Positions 1 to 10,076 of a stretch of DNA of 64,000 bases are shown here, piece after piece. The stretch comes from Aphelocoma coerulescens (taxonomy: Eukaryota; Chordata; Aves; Passeriformes; Corvidae). Each line of letters opens with the position of its first letter. Position 1 is the first letter of the stretch. Both the position numbers and the translations under genes were made by a program. A model generated the notes under the pieces. The model saw only the letters and a program-made list of their open reading frames with translations, did no database searches and was not told where the DNA came from. The stretch covers positions 2,358,501 through 2,422,500 of the forward strand of contig NW_027183981.1 in NCBI RefSeq assembly GCF_041296385.1, given 5' to 3'.

Positions 1-44
1 TGGTCCCGCCGGATACCCGTAAGGGTAACTAAGTCGACCTCTGC
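1..44 (+). ncRNA. HDV-like ribozyme, 3' part only
   Basis: The window opens inside the ribozyme of unit 1. P1 3' strand TCCCGCC is at 4-10, the P4 hairpin TACCC-GTAA-GGGTA at 14-27, J4/2 ACTAAGT at 28-34 and the P2 3' strand at 35-44. The matching 5' strands lie upstream of the window. The complete fold is described at 4163-4226. Confidence 0.6.
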
Positions 45-190
45 CCCAGTGTGAGTGAGGGGGTAATATCTCCCCTCCCTATTGCTGGACTCGCCACCCA
101 GTGGTAGATTCACAAATCGCAGAAACAAATTTATTGGCGCAGCTATTTGCTGTTGCCCAAAGCCTTGTCCACGGGCATTAGTTGGACACA

Positions 191-224
191 GTCTGCAGGT
201 TGGTCGAGGGTTCCACCTGCAGAC
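191..224 (+). promoter_or_regulatory. Perfect 10-bp hairpin in R2 5' UTR
   Basis: GTCTGCAGGT (191-200) pairs perfectly with ACCTGCAGAC (215-224) around a 14-base loop, 50 bases before the ATG at 274. It recurs in every tandem unit. In the copy at 63 kb the stem is GTCGGCAG/CTGCCGAC, a paired change that keeps the stem. R2 proteins are known to bind a structured RNA near the 5' end of their transcript, and this hairpin may be part of such a site. That role is inference. Confidence 0.5.
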
Positions 225-273
225 TCTGACAACCCTCTTTTAGATTTGACCAAACGCCATCTCGGTCTTGACA

Positions 274-666
274 ATGGTACAATCTGTGGCTTTGCGGTAC
301 GTGTCTACGGCCACCCAAACTGACCCTTTAGATCTGTGGGTTAGAGAGGCCAGAATTCCACCACTATCTGTGGTGTTAGAGGAGGAAAGAATCAATCTTG
401 TACCTTTGGAGTTTATAAACTCCAAAGTTGCTCTTGAAGTTGGGAGCCATCTGGGTAACACCGCAGATTGTCTGGCTGTATTTCCTGAACCTTATGAAAT
501 CTTGCCCTTTGGGCTGGTTCAGGAAGAAATAAATGGGTGTGAAACAAGAGAAATAGAGGAGCCAATGACACCTGGGACTCCTCCGGGATCAGAGGGGGCG
601 GAACAATTACAGGAACTCCTGTTATGTCTGTCCCGGACAAAAATCCATCATGTCCAAGGTGTCTGA
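274..666 (+). pseudogene. R2 ORF, N-terminal segment (frameshifted)
   Basis: The first in-frame ATG is at 274, six bases after an upstream TTG in the same frame. The segment reads the variable N-terminal region of R2 (start MVQSVALRY, including TQTDPLDLWV) until a one-base loss near 583, where CCTCCCGGG of the 57-kb copy became CCTCCGGG. Beyond that point, to the stop at 664-666, the reading frame is a shadow. The true frame continues in the next segment. This region precedes the zinc fingers and has no assigned domain. Confidence 0.8.
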
Positions 667-1688
667 CCCGGTTTACTAATACGCTGGGGTTAACAGACCA
701 TCTAAAGACGTCCCATGGCTGTAATAAGATCTGGTTTAGGTGCTCTAAGTGTGGTAAACAAAATCTGAAATACCACAGTATCTCCTGTCATGTCCCTCGG
801 TGCAAAGGTGAAGGATTTGTGGCCCCTACGGGTAGCTGGGTCTGTGAGGTGTGCTCTAGAGGTTTTGCTACAAAGATTGGACTGGGACAGCACAAGAGGT
901 TACAACATCCTCTTGTGCGTAATGTGGAACGGATAGCTGCCTCTCACCCCAAAGAAACATCTTTGCGGGGGGCCCATAAGAAGGTATGGACCGAGGAGGA
1001 AGAGGCTCTCCTGAATCAATTGGTGGTTAAGTTTGCTGGTAGCAGGAACATCAATCAGCTAATAGCGGAGCACTTGCCATCTAAGACGCCAAAGCAGATT
1101 AGTGACAAAAGACGCCTTCTAGGAAAAGGTCCCTCAAAGAAAGTTCGATTTAGAGAAGGCGGGGCTGTAGGCAGAGAAGAACCTCCCCAATCTGCTAAGG
1201 GGCAAAGTGAGGGACGCTTGGTGCTCCACTATCATGATATCATCAAGCTGAAGCTATCGGCCGGCGAGTTCACCGTGTGTCAGGAGGCCTTTGAGAAAAT
1301 AATGCAGGGGCAAGATCCGCAATCAGTGGTGAACGAAGTGTATGAGAAGTTTCGGGATAGCCAGGATAGGCTTAACCATAAAGTGTCTAAGCCGCGAAGG
1401 CCCCGGGGGCCTCGAGGCCAAAAAGCATCCGGGGTGACAACTAAACGGATGCAGAAAAGGGCCGTTAAGCGAGGAAAATATCTGAGATATCAGAGGTTGT
1501 TTCAGATACATAGAGGGAGGTTGGCACGGGTTATTTTGGATAACACGGAAGCCCTGCAGTGCCAAATACCATCTGGTGTTATCCACAGTGCACATTTAAA
1601 GAGAGATGGGAAACATCTGTCTGTTTTAGTGGTCTTGAATCCTTCCCAGTATATAGGGAGGCGGATAACACCATGTTTCGAGACCTGA
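624..1688 (+). pseudogene. R2 ORF, zinc-finger and Myb DNA-binding segment
   Basis: Reads 354 codons. Finger 1 is CCHH (C10, C13, H26, H31), finger 2 is CCHC (C40, C43, H56, C60), finger 3 is CCHH (C74, C77, H90, H95). A Myb-like helix-turn-helix follows at about residues 117-168, with VWTEEEEALL and PKQISDKRRLL. In characterised R2 proteins these domains recognise the 28S target. Three fingers place it in the R2 A-clade layout. A basic linker (PRRPRGPRGQK) leads to the RT. From a 2-base insertion near 1592 the frame is wrong, so the last ~30 codons are not R2 protein. The start at 624 is internal, not a true translation start. Confidence 0.88.
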
Positions 1689-1712
1689 TTTCAGAGAGAG
1701 ACTGGTAAGAAC

Positions 1713-2894
1713 TTGAATGAGATGTGTAAAACCTCCGCTCCTGGGCCAGATGGGATTGCTCTGGGTCATCTTATTAAAATAGACCCTAAGTTCTCCCAGT
1801 TGACAGAGATCTTCAACCTCTGGCTTGCCACCGGAACTTTACCGGACGCGCTGCGGGACTGCCTGACAGTTTTGATACCCAAGTCATCCAATGAGGAGAA
1901 ACCTGGTGATATCAACAACTGGAGGCCTATCACCATTGCTTCAGTGGTGTTTAGGTTGTTCTCCAGGATCGCGAATGCGAGACTGGCCCGTGCATGTCCC
2001 ATTAACCCCAGACAACGGGGTTTTATCAGCGCATCAGGCTGTTCTGAGAACCTTAAGCTGTTACAGCTTTTGGTTAAGAAGGCAAAACAGGAACATAGAA
2101 GTTTGGGGGTGGTATTTGTGGATATTGCCAAGGCATTTGATACCGTTTGCCAGCAGCATATTATAGCTGGTTTGGTTAAGAGGGGAGTTGATTCCCATAT
2201 AATCCATCTAATTGGTGAGATGTACAGGAATATTAAGACGTACATCGTCGCCAAGAATGGGAAAACAGACCCCATTAACACCTGCTCCGGTGTTAAACAG
2301 GGCAACCCAATGTCACTTTTGTTATTCAACCTGGCGCTGGATCCTCTCCTATGTAAACTGGAAACGGAAGGGTGTGGATTCCATCTTGGTGGATTTAAGA
2401 TTACGGCCATGGCCTTCGCAGATGATCTGGTGCTTCTGAGCGACTCATGGGAAGGCATGTGTTATAACATCAAAATTTTGGAGACCTTTTGTGAGCTTAC
2501 TGGTCTCCGAACTCAAGAAGAGAAATGCCACGGCTTTTACATCAAGCCGACCAAGGACGCGTATACCATCAGTGACTGTCCTGCTTGGCAAGTTGGAGGG
2601 ATTCCCCTCAACATGATCAACCCGGGAAGCTCAGAGAAATATCTTGGCACACAGATTGACCCTTGGACCGGTTTCGCTGATCCTGGCCTTCCTACGAAAC
2701 TTGAAGAATGGCTTCATCGGATTGGTAGCGCACCACTTAAACCTCTTCAGAAAGCCGATAGGACATATACCATCCCTAGACTGATATATCTGGCTGACCA
2801 TACCAATGTAAAAACTGGGCTCCTCGAATCCCTTGACTTGATGATAAAAAAAATCGGTCAAGGAGCGGCTTCATCTCCCAACTTGTACATGTGA
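1713..2894 (+). pseudogene. R2 ORF, reverse transcriptase segment
   Basis: 393 codons, back in the frame of the zinc-finger segment after a compensating 2-base loss near 1700. RT motifs are all visible: SAPGPDG entry, NNWRPITI (motif 2), FVDIAKAFDTV with catalytic D137 (motif A), GVKQGNPMS at 193-201 (motif B), FADD at 235-238 (motif C; both Asp codons at 2421-2426), EEKCHGF (D) and YLGTQI (E), followed by the start of the thumb. The domain would copy R2 RNA by target-primed reverse transcription. It ends when an A8 run (2846-2853) adds two bases. A 6-base in-frame loss (TACTCA) precedes it near 2760. Confidence 0.92.
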
Positions 2895-2943
2895 TGCCAT
2901 CCTGTATTCGAGATTTAAAGACGGAGGGCTGGGGTTTATCAAA

Positions 2944-3741
2944 TTGGCGGCGCTTATACCTAGTATTCAAGCGCGAAGATTGCACAGATTAGCTCAATCT
3001 TCGGATGGGACCTTGGTTTCTTTTTTGAAGGGTGAACATCTAGAATTGATACATGAGAAATTATGGGTTAAAGCTGGGGGTGTACGAGAGTCCGTCCCCC
3101 AAATTTGGGACCCCATCCCATTGATGGAAGTCGCTAGCGAGGGGAGTGAAGCCTTGTCTGAGTGGGAGGCACCACGTTCCAAGCTTCGCCTTCCTAGGCC
3201 CTGTGACTGGCGGAAGGTGGAATTCAATAAATGGAAACATCTGGTTGCCCAGGGCCATGGGATCGAAAATTTTGAGAATGATAAGATCAGTAATGACTGG
3301 TTGATGCATTACCGCAGCATCCCTCACAGAAAACTCATAACGGCGCTGCAATTAAGAGCGAAGGTCTACCCCACTCGGGAATTCTTAGCAAGGGGTAGAC
3401 ACGATGTCTGTGTTCGATCCTGCAGACACTGCGGCGCCGAATATGAATCAGCGTCCCATGTCATCGGAAAATGCCCAATTACTCAGGACGCCAGAATTAA
3501 AAGGCATAATTTCATCTGCGAAACCCTTAGCCGAGAAGCTAAGAGGGAGAATTGGACGGTTTTCCAGGAGCCGCATTTGAGAGATGAAGAAAATGAGTTA
3601 TTTAAGCCTGATTTAATCTTTGTGAAGGATGCTAAGGCACTTGTAGTGGACGTAACAGTGAGATACGAGCACAGCAATTCTTCACTGAAAGGGGCCGCTG
3701 TGGAGAAGGCAAAAAAGTATCCTTCTTCCACAGATTTGTGA
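2944..3741 (+). pseudogene. R2 ORF, zinc knuckle and restriction-like endonuclease segment
   Basis: 265 codons opening at a TTG that is internal to the ancestral ORF. CX2CX8HX4C knuckle at C160, C163, H172, C177. KRH motif (RIKRHNFICE) follows, then the endonuclease core PD (P222-D223)-X12-D236 in KPDLIF...VVDVTV. This nuclease makes the 28S nick that primes reverse transcription. A 5-base loss near 3722, relative to the 61.9-kb copy, shifts the frame and gives the stop at 3739-3741. The catalytic residues are intact. Confidence 0.9.
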
Positions 3742-3958
3742 CCTCACTAATGTAACATCTGTAGAGTTCACTGGTTTCCCCTTAGGAGCGCGGGGGAAAT
3801 GGTATGAGAGGAACTCTGAATTGCTACAGGCCTTGGGACTCTCTAAAACGAGGCTAGGGAGACTAGCCCGGGCCCTGGCATCCAGAGCACTCTTCTCTTC
3901 TGTAGATATCGTACATATGTTCGCAAGCAAAGCCAGATTGTTTGTACCTTTACAATAA
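3742..3958 (+). pseudogene. R2 ORF, C-terminal tail
   Basis: After the 5-base loss the ancestral frame continues here: GKWYERNSELLQALGLSKTR, then ALASRALFSSVDIVHMFASK, ending LFVPLQ and TAA at 3956-3958. The same tail is seen in the copies at 31.4, 38.2, 43.3 and 62.1 kb. AATAAA at 3954-3959 overlaps the stop; R2 is normally co-transcribed with rRNA, so it need not be a polyadenylation signal. Confidence 0.75.
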
Positions 3959-4134
3959 AGGCCCCTTCCCTGAGTGGTTCGAGCTGGACAGTGGAATTGG
4001 TTTTGGGTGGGAGGGGTTCACCCGTCATAACGCGTCTTGCCCATATTTGGGCTACAAATTTGGATTCGACCAGGTGGACGGGCCACCTTTACTTAACCCA
4101 GAAAAGAAACATACCATTTTATATGTTTATTAAA
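3959..4134 (+). other. R2 3' UTR
   Basis: About 176 bases between the stop and the terminal TAAA. A block reading GGTGGACGGGCCACC, then TTACTTAACCCAGAAAAG, lies about 60-70 bases from the end. It is kept in almost all diverged R2 copies and in the SIDE-like elements. In R2 the 3' UTR RNA is what the protein binds to start target-primed reverse transcription, which explains its conservation. Confidence 0.75.
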
Positions 4135-4162
4135 TAGCCATAGTTACTAACTGGGCATAGCT

Positions 4163-4226
4163 GCAGAGGTCGCACCTCCTCGTGGTCCCGCCGGATACCC
4201 GTAAGGGTAACTAAGTCGACCTCTGC
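4163..4226 (+). ncRNA. HDV-like self-cleaving ribozyme core of R2
   Basis: P2 GCAGAGGTCG (4163-4172) pairs perfectly with CGACCTCTGC (4217-4226). P3 CAC/GTG (4173-4175, 4182-4184) closes loop CTCCTC, the same loop as in the hepatitis delta fold. P1 3' strand TCCCGCC is 4186-4192. P4 TACCC-GTAA-GGGTA is 4196-4209. J4/2 starts A4210-C4211, with C4211 the expected catalytic cytosine, then TAAG. The P1 5' partner GGCGGGA is not in the element: it is in the 28S rDNA upstream of the R2 site. R2 ribozymes are known to process the co-transcript from rRNA. Here the upstream neighbour is another R2 tail with no GGCGGGA, so the canonical P1 cannot form. Confidence 0.78.
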
Positions 4227-4805
4227 CCCAGTGTGAGTGAGGGGGTAATATCTCCCCTCCCTATTGCTGGACTCGCCACCCAGTGGTAGATTCACAAATC
4301 GCAGAAACAAATTTATTGGCGCAGCTATTTGCTGTTGCCCAAAGCCTTGTCCACGGGCATTAGTTGGACACAGTCTGCAGGTTGGTCGAGGGTTCCACCT
4401 GCAGACTCTGACAACCCTCTTTTAGATTTGACCAAACGCCATCTCGGTCTTGACAATGGTACAATCTGTGGCTTTGCGGTACGTGTCTACGGCCACCCAA
4501 ACTGACCCTTTAGATCTGTGGGTTAGAGAGGCCAGAATTCCACCACTATCTGTGGTGTTAGAGGAGGAAAGAATCAATCTTGTACCTTTGGAGTTTATAA
4601 ACTCCAAAGTTGCTCTTGAAGTTGGGAGCCATCTGGGTAACACCGCAGATTGTCTGGCTGTATTTCCTGAACCTTATGAAATCTTGCCCTTTGGGCTGGT
4701 TCAGGAAGAAATAAATGGGTGTGAAACAAGAGAAATAGAGGAGCCAATGACACCTGGGACTCCTCCGGGATCAGAGGGGGCGGAACAATTACAGGAACTC
4801 CTGTT

Positions 4806-5870
4806 ATGTCTGTCCCGGACAAAAATCCATCATGTCCAAGGTGTCTGACCCGGTTTACTAATACGCTGGGGTTAACAGACCATCTAAAGACGTCCCATGG
4901 CTGTAATAAGATCTGGTTTAGGTGCTCTAAGTGTGGTAAACAAAATCTGAAATACCACAGTATCTCCTGTCATGTCCCTCGGTGCAAAGGTGAAGGATTT
5001 GTGGCCCCTACGGGTAGCTGGGTCTGTGAGGTGTGCTCTAGAGGTTTTGCTACAAAGATTGGACTGGGACAGCACAAGAGGTTACAACATCCTCTTGTGT
5101 GTAATGTGGAACGGATAGCTGCCTCTCACCCCAAAGAAACATCTTTGCGGGGGGCCCATAAGAAGGTATGGACCGAGGAGGAAGAGGCTCTCCTGAATCA
5201 ATTGGTGGTTAAGTTTGCTGGTAGCAGGAACATCAATCAGCTAATAGCGGAGCACTTGCCATCTAAGACGCCAAAGCAGATTAGTGACAAAAGACGCCTT
5301 CTAGGAAAAGGTCCCTCAAAGAAAGTTCGATTTAGAGAAGGCGGGGCTGTAGGCAGAGAAGAACCTCCCCAATCTGCTAAGGGGCAAAGTGAGGGACGCT
5401 TGGTGCTCCACTATCATGATATCATCAAGCTGAAGCTATCGGCCGGCGAGTTCACCGTGTGTCAGGAGGCCTTTGAGAAAATAATGCAGGGGCAAGATCC
5501 GCAATCAGTGGTGAACGAAGTGTATGAGAAGTTTCGGGATAGCCAGGATAGGCTTAACCATAAAGTGTCTAAGCCGCGAAGGCCCCGGGGGCCTCGAGGC
5601 CAAAAAGCATCCGGGGTGACAACTAAACGGATGCAGAAAAGGGCCGTTAAGCGAGGAAAATATCTGAGATATCAGAGGTTGTTTCAGATACATAGAGGGA
5701 GGTTGGCACGGGTTATTTTGGATAACACGGAAGCCCTGCAGTGCCAAATACCATCTGGTGTTATCCACAGTGCACATTTAAAGAGAGATGGGAAACATCT
5801 GTCTGTTTTAGTGGTCTTGAATCCTTCCCAGTATATAGGGAGGCGGATAACACCATGTTTCGAGACCTGA
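4806..5870 (+). pseudogene. R2 zinc-finger/Myb segment, unit 2
   Basis: Counterpart of 624-1688, identical in translation except Cys for Arg at residue 99 (codon 5100-5102), just after finger 3. Confidence 0.85.
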
Positions 5871-5894
5871 TTTCAGAGAGAGACTGGTAAGAAC

Positions 5895-7076
5895 TTGAAT
5901 GAGATGTGTAAAACCTCCGCTCCTGGGCCAGATGGGATTGCTCTGGGTCATCTTATTAAAATAGACCCTAAGTTCTCCCAGTTGACAGAGATCTTCAACC
6001 TCTGGCTTGCCACCGGAACTTTACCGGACGCGCTGCGGGACTGCCTGACAGTTTTGATACCCAAGTCATCCAATGAGGAGAAACCTGGTGATATCAACAA
6101 CTGGAGGCCTATCACCATTGCTTCAGTGGTGTTTAGGTTGTTCTCCAGGATCGCGAATGCGAGACTGGCCCGTGCATGTCCCATTAACCCCAGACAACGG
6201 GGTTTTATCAGCGCATCAGGCTGTTCTGAGAACCTTAAGCTGTTACAGCTTTTGGTTAAGAAGGCAAAACAGGAACATAGAAGTTTGGGGGTGGTATTTG
6301 TGGATATTGCCAAGGCATTTGATACCGTTTGCCAGCAGCATATTATAGCTGGTTTGGTTAAGAGGGGAGTTGATTCCCATATAATCCATCTAATTGGTGA
6401 GATGTACAGGAATATTAAGACGTACATCGTCGCCAAGAATGGGAAAACAGACCCCATTAACACCTGCTCCGGTGTTAAACAGGGCAACCCAATGTCACTT
6501 TTGTTATTCAACCTGGCGCTGGATCCTCTCCTATGTAAACTGGAAACGGAAGGGTGTGGATTCCATCTTGGTGGATTTAAGATTACGGCCATGGCCTTCG
6601 CAGATGATCTGGTGCTTCTGAGCGACTCATGGGAAGGCATGTGTTATAACATCAAAATTTTGGAGACCTTTTGTGAGCTTACTGGTCTCCGAACTCAAGA
6701 AGAGAAATGCCACGGCTTTTACATCAAGCCGACCAAGGACGCGTATACCATCAGTGACTGTCCTGCTTGGCAAGTTGGAGGGATTCCCCTCAACATGATC
6801 AACCCGGGAAGCTCAGAGAAATATCTTGGCACACAGATTGACCCTTGGACCGGTTTCGCTGATCCTGGCCTTCCTACGAAACTTGAAGAATGGCTTCATC
6901 GGATTGGTAGCGCACCACTTAAACCTCTTCAGAAAGCCGATAGGACATATACCATCCCTAGACTGATATATCTGGCTGACCATACCAATGTAAAAACTGG
7001 GCTCCTCGAATCCCTTGACTTGATGATAAAAAAAATCGGTCAAGGAGCGGCTTCATCTCCCAACTTGTACATGTGA
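5895..7076 (+). pseudogene. R2 reverse transcriptase segment, unit 2
   Basis: Counterpart of 1713-2894 with the same 393 codons. FADD is intact, and the A8 frameshift run is at 7028-7035. Confidence 0.88.
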
Positions 7077-7125
7077 TGCCATCCTGTATTCGAGATTTAA
7101 AGACGGAGGGCTGGGGTTTATCAAA

Positions 7126-7923
7126 TTGGCGGCGCTTATACCTAGTATTCAAGCGCGAAGATTGCACAGATTAGCTCAATCTTCGGATGGGACCTTGGTT
7201 TCTTTTTTGAAGGGTGAACATCTAGAATTGATACATGAGAAATTATGGGTTAAAGCTGGGGGTGTACGAGAGTCCGTCCCCCAAATTTGGGACCCCATCC
7301 CATTGATGGAAGTCGCTAGCGAGGGGAGTGAAGCCTTGTCTGAGTGGGAGGCACCACGTTCCAAGCTTCGCCTTCCTAGGCCCTGTGACTGGCGGAAGGT
7401 GGAATTCAATAAATGGAAACATCTGGTTGCCCAGGGCCATGGGATCGAAAATTTTGAGAATGATAAGATCAGTAATGACTGGTTGATGCATTACCGCAGC
7501 ATCCCTCACAGAAAACTCATAACGGCGCTGCAATTAAGAGCGAAGGTCTACCCCACTCGGGAATTCTTAGCAAGGGGTAGACACGATGTCTGTGTTCGAT
7601 CCTGCAGACACTGCGGCGCCGAATATGAATCAGCGTCCCATGTCATCGGAAAATGCCCAATTACTCAGGACGCCAGAATTAAAAGGCATAATTTCATCTG
7701 CGAAACCCTTAGCCGAGAAGCTAAGAGGGAGAATTGGACGGTTTTCCAGGAGCCGCATTTGAGAGATGAAGAAAATGAGTTATTTAAGCCTGATTTAATC
7801 TTTGTGAAGGATGCTAAGGCACTTGTAGTGGACGTAACAGTGAGATACGAGCACAGCAATTCTTCACTGAAAGGGGCCGCTGTGGAGAAGGCAAAAAAGT
7901 ATCCTTCTTCCACAGATTTGTGA
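7126..7923 (+). pseudogene. R2 knuckle/endonuclease segment, unit 2
   Basis: Counterpart of 2944-3741 with the same translation and the same 5-base loss before the stop. The detached C-terminal tail follows at 7924-8140. Confidence 0.86.
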
Positions 7924-8344
7924 CCTCACTAATGTAACATCTGTAGAGTTCACTGGTTTCCCCTTAGGAGCGCGGGGGAAATGGTATGAGAGGAACTCTG
8001 AATTGCTACAGGCCTTGGGACTCTCTAAAACGAGGCTAGGGAGACTAGCCCGGGCCCTGGCATCCAGAGCACTCTTCTCTTCTGTAGATATCGTACATAT
8101 GTTCGCAAGCAAAGCCAGATTGTTTGTACCTTTACAATAAAGGCCCCTTCCCTGAGTGGTTCGAGCTGGACAGTGGAATTGGTTTTGGGTGGGAGGGGCT
8201 CACCCGTCATAACGCGTCTTGCCCATATTTGGGCTACAAATTTGGATTCGACCAGGTGGACGGGCCACCTTTACTTAACCCAGAAAAGAAACATACCATT
8301 TTATATGTTTATTAAATAGCCATAGTTACTAACTGGGCATAGCT

Positions 8345-8408
8345 GCAGAGGTCGCACCTCCTCGTGGTCCCGCCGGATACCCGTAAGGGTAACTAAGTCG
8401 ACCTCTGC
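8345..8408 (+). ncRNA. HDV-like ribozyme core, unit 3
   Basis: Base-for-base as at 4163-4226. Preceded by the R2 tail of unit 2, without a 28S P1 strand. Confidence 0.72.
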
Positions 8409-8987
8409 CCCAGTGTGAGTGAGGGGGTAATATCTCCCCTCCCTATTGCTGGACTCGCCACCCAGTGGTAGATTCACAAATCGCAGAAACAAATTTATTG
8501 GCGCAGCTATTTGCTGTTGCCCAAAGCCTTGTCCACGGGCATTAGTTGGACACAGTCTGCAGGTTGGTCGAGGGTTCCACCTGCAGACTCTGACAACCCT
8601 CTTTTAGATTTGACCAAACGCCATCTCGGTCTTGACAATGGTACAATCTGTGGCTTTGCGGTACGTGTCTACGGCCACCCAAACTGACCCTTTAGATCTG
8701 TGGGTTAGAGAGGCCAGAATTCCACCACTATCTGTGGTGTTAGAGGAGGAAAGAATCAATCTTGTACCTTTGGAGTTTATAAACTCCAAAGTTGCTCTTG
8801 AAGTTGGGAGCCATCTGGGTAACACCGCAGATTGTCTGGCTGTATTTCCTGAACCTTATGAAATCTTGCCCTTTGGGCTGGTTCAGGAAGAAATAAATGG
8901 GTGTGAAACAAGAGAAATAGAGGAGCCAATGACACCTGGGACTCCTCCGGGATCAGAGGGGGCGGAACAATTACAGGAACTCCTGTT

Positions 8988-10052
8988 ATGTCTGTCCCGG
9001 ACAAAAATCCATCATGTCCAAGGTGTCTGACCCGGTTTACTAATACGCTGGGGTTAACAGACCATCTAAAGACGTCCCATGGCTGTAATAAGATCTGGTT
9101 TAGGTGCTCTAAGTGTGGTAAACAAAATCTGAAATACCACAGTATCTCCTGTCATGTCCCTCGGTGCAAAGGTGAAGGATTTGTGGCCCCTACGGGTAGC
9201 TGGGTCTGTGAGGTGTGCTCTAGAGGTTTTGCTACAAAGATTGGACTGGGACAGCACAAGAGGTTACAACATCCTCTTGTGCGTAATGTGGAACGGATAG
9301 CTGCCTCTCACCCCAAAGAAACATCTTTGCGGGGGGCCCATAAGAAGGTATGGACCGAGGAGGAAGAGGCTCTCCTGAATCAATTGGTGGTTAAGTTTGC
9401 TGGTAGCAGGAACATCAATCAGCTAATAGCGGAGCACTTGCCATCTAAGACGCCAAAGCAGATTAGTGACAAAAGACGCCTTCTAGGAAAAGGTCCCTCA
9501 AAGAAAGTTCGATTTAGAGAAGGCGGGGCTGTAGGCAGAGAAGAACCTCCCCAATCTGCTAAGGGGCAAAGTGAGGGACGCTTGGTGCTCCACTATCATG
9601 ATATCATCAAGCTGAAGCTATCGGCCGGCGAGTTCACCGTGTGTCAGGAGGCCTTTGAGAAAATAATGCAGGGGCAAGATCCGCAATCAGTGGTGAACGA
9701 AGTGTATGAGAAGTTTCGGGATAGCCAGGATAGGCTTAACCATAAAGTGTCTAAGCCGCGAAGGCCCCGGGGGCCTCGAGGCCAAAAAGCATCCGGGGTG
9801 ACAACTAAACGGATGCAGAAAAGGGCCGTTAAGCGAGGAAAATATCTGAGATATCAGAGGTTGTTTCAGATACATAGAGGGAGGTTGGCACGGGTTATTT
9901 TGGATAACACGGAAGCCCTGCAGTGCCAAATACCATCTGGTGTTATCCACAGTGCACATTTAAAGAGAGATGGGAAACATCTGTCTGTTTTAGTGGTCTT
10001 GAATCCTTCCCAGTATATAGGGAGGCGGATAACACCATGTTTCGAGACCTGA
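8988..10052 (+). pseudogene. R2 zinc-finger/Myb segment, unit 3
   Basis: Arg at residue 99, as in units 1, 5 and 7. All three fingers and the Myb domain are intact within this segment. Confidence 0.85.
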
Positions 10053-10076
10053 TTTCAGAGAGAGACTGGTAAGAAC

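Larger units (their letters stand above)
1..4139 (+). mobile_element. R2: R2 non-LTR retrotransposon, tandem unit 1 (5' edge cut by window)
   Basis: First of seven tandem 4182-bp units. Position 1 matches position 4183 of the next unit, so about 43 bases of the head lie outside the window. Order: rest of the ribozyme (1-44), 5' UTR, one ancestral ORF of about 1,230 codons (274-3958) broken by frameshifts, 3' UTR, terminal TAAA at 4131-4134, then TAGCC (4135-4139), the first five bases of 28S rDNA downstream of the R2 cleavage site. Compared with the better-framed copies at 57 and 29 kb, lesions are -1 near 583, +2 near 1592, -2 near 1700, +2 in an A8 run at 2846-2853 and -5 near 3722. Diagnostic bases are C at 918 and T at 4017. 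Confidence 0.93.
4140..8321 (+). mobile_element. R2: R2 tandem unit 2 (complete, dead)
   Basis: Starts ATAGTTACTAACTGGGC directly after the TAGCC of unit 1 and ends in TAAA-TAGCC. All unit 1 frameshifts are present. N-terminal segment at 4456-4848. Diagnostic bases: T at 5100 (Arg to Cys after finger 3) and C at 8199 in the 3' UTR. Confidence 0.93.

Noticed and set aside
1766..2458. Minus-strand 230-codon open frame opposite the RT, repeated in each unit
   Set aside because: It is the antisense shadow of the RT segment. It repeats only because the units repeat, and it shows no domain.
4145..4232. ACTGGG/CCCAGT outer stem around the ribozyme
   Set aside because: Pairs in the array but is not kept in copies 9 and 10, so it is not treated as part of the fold.
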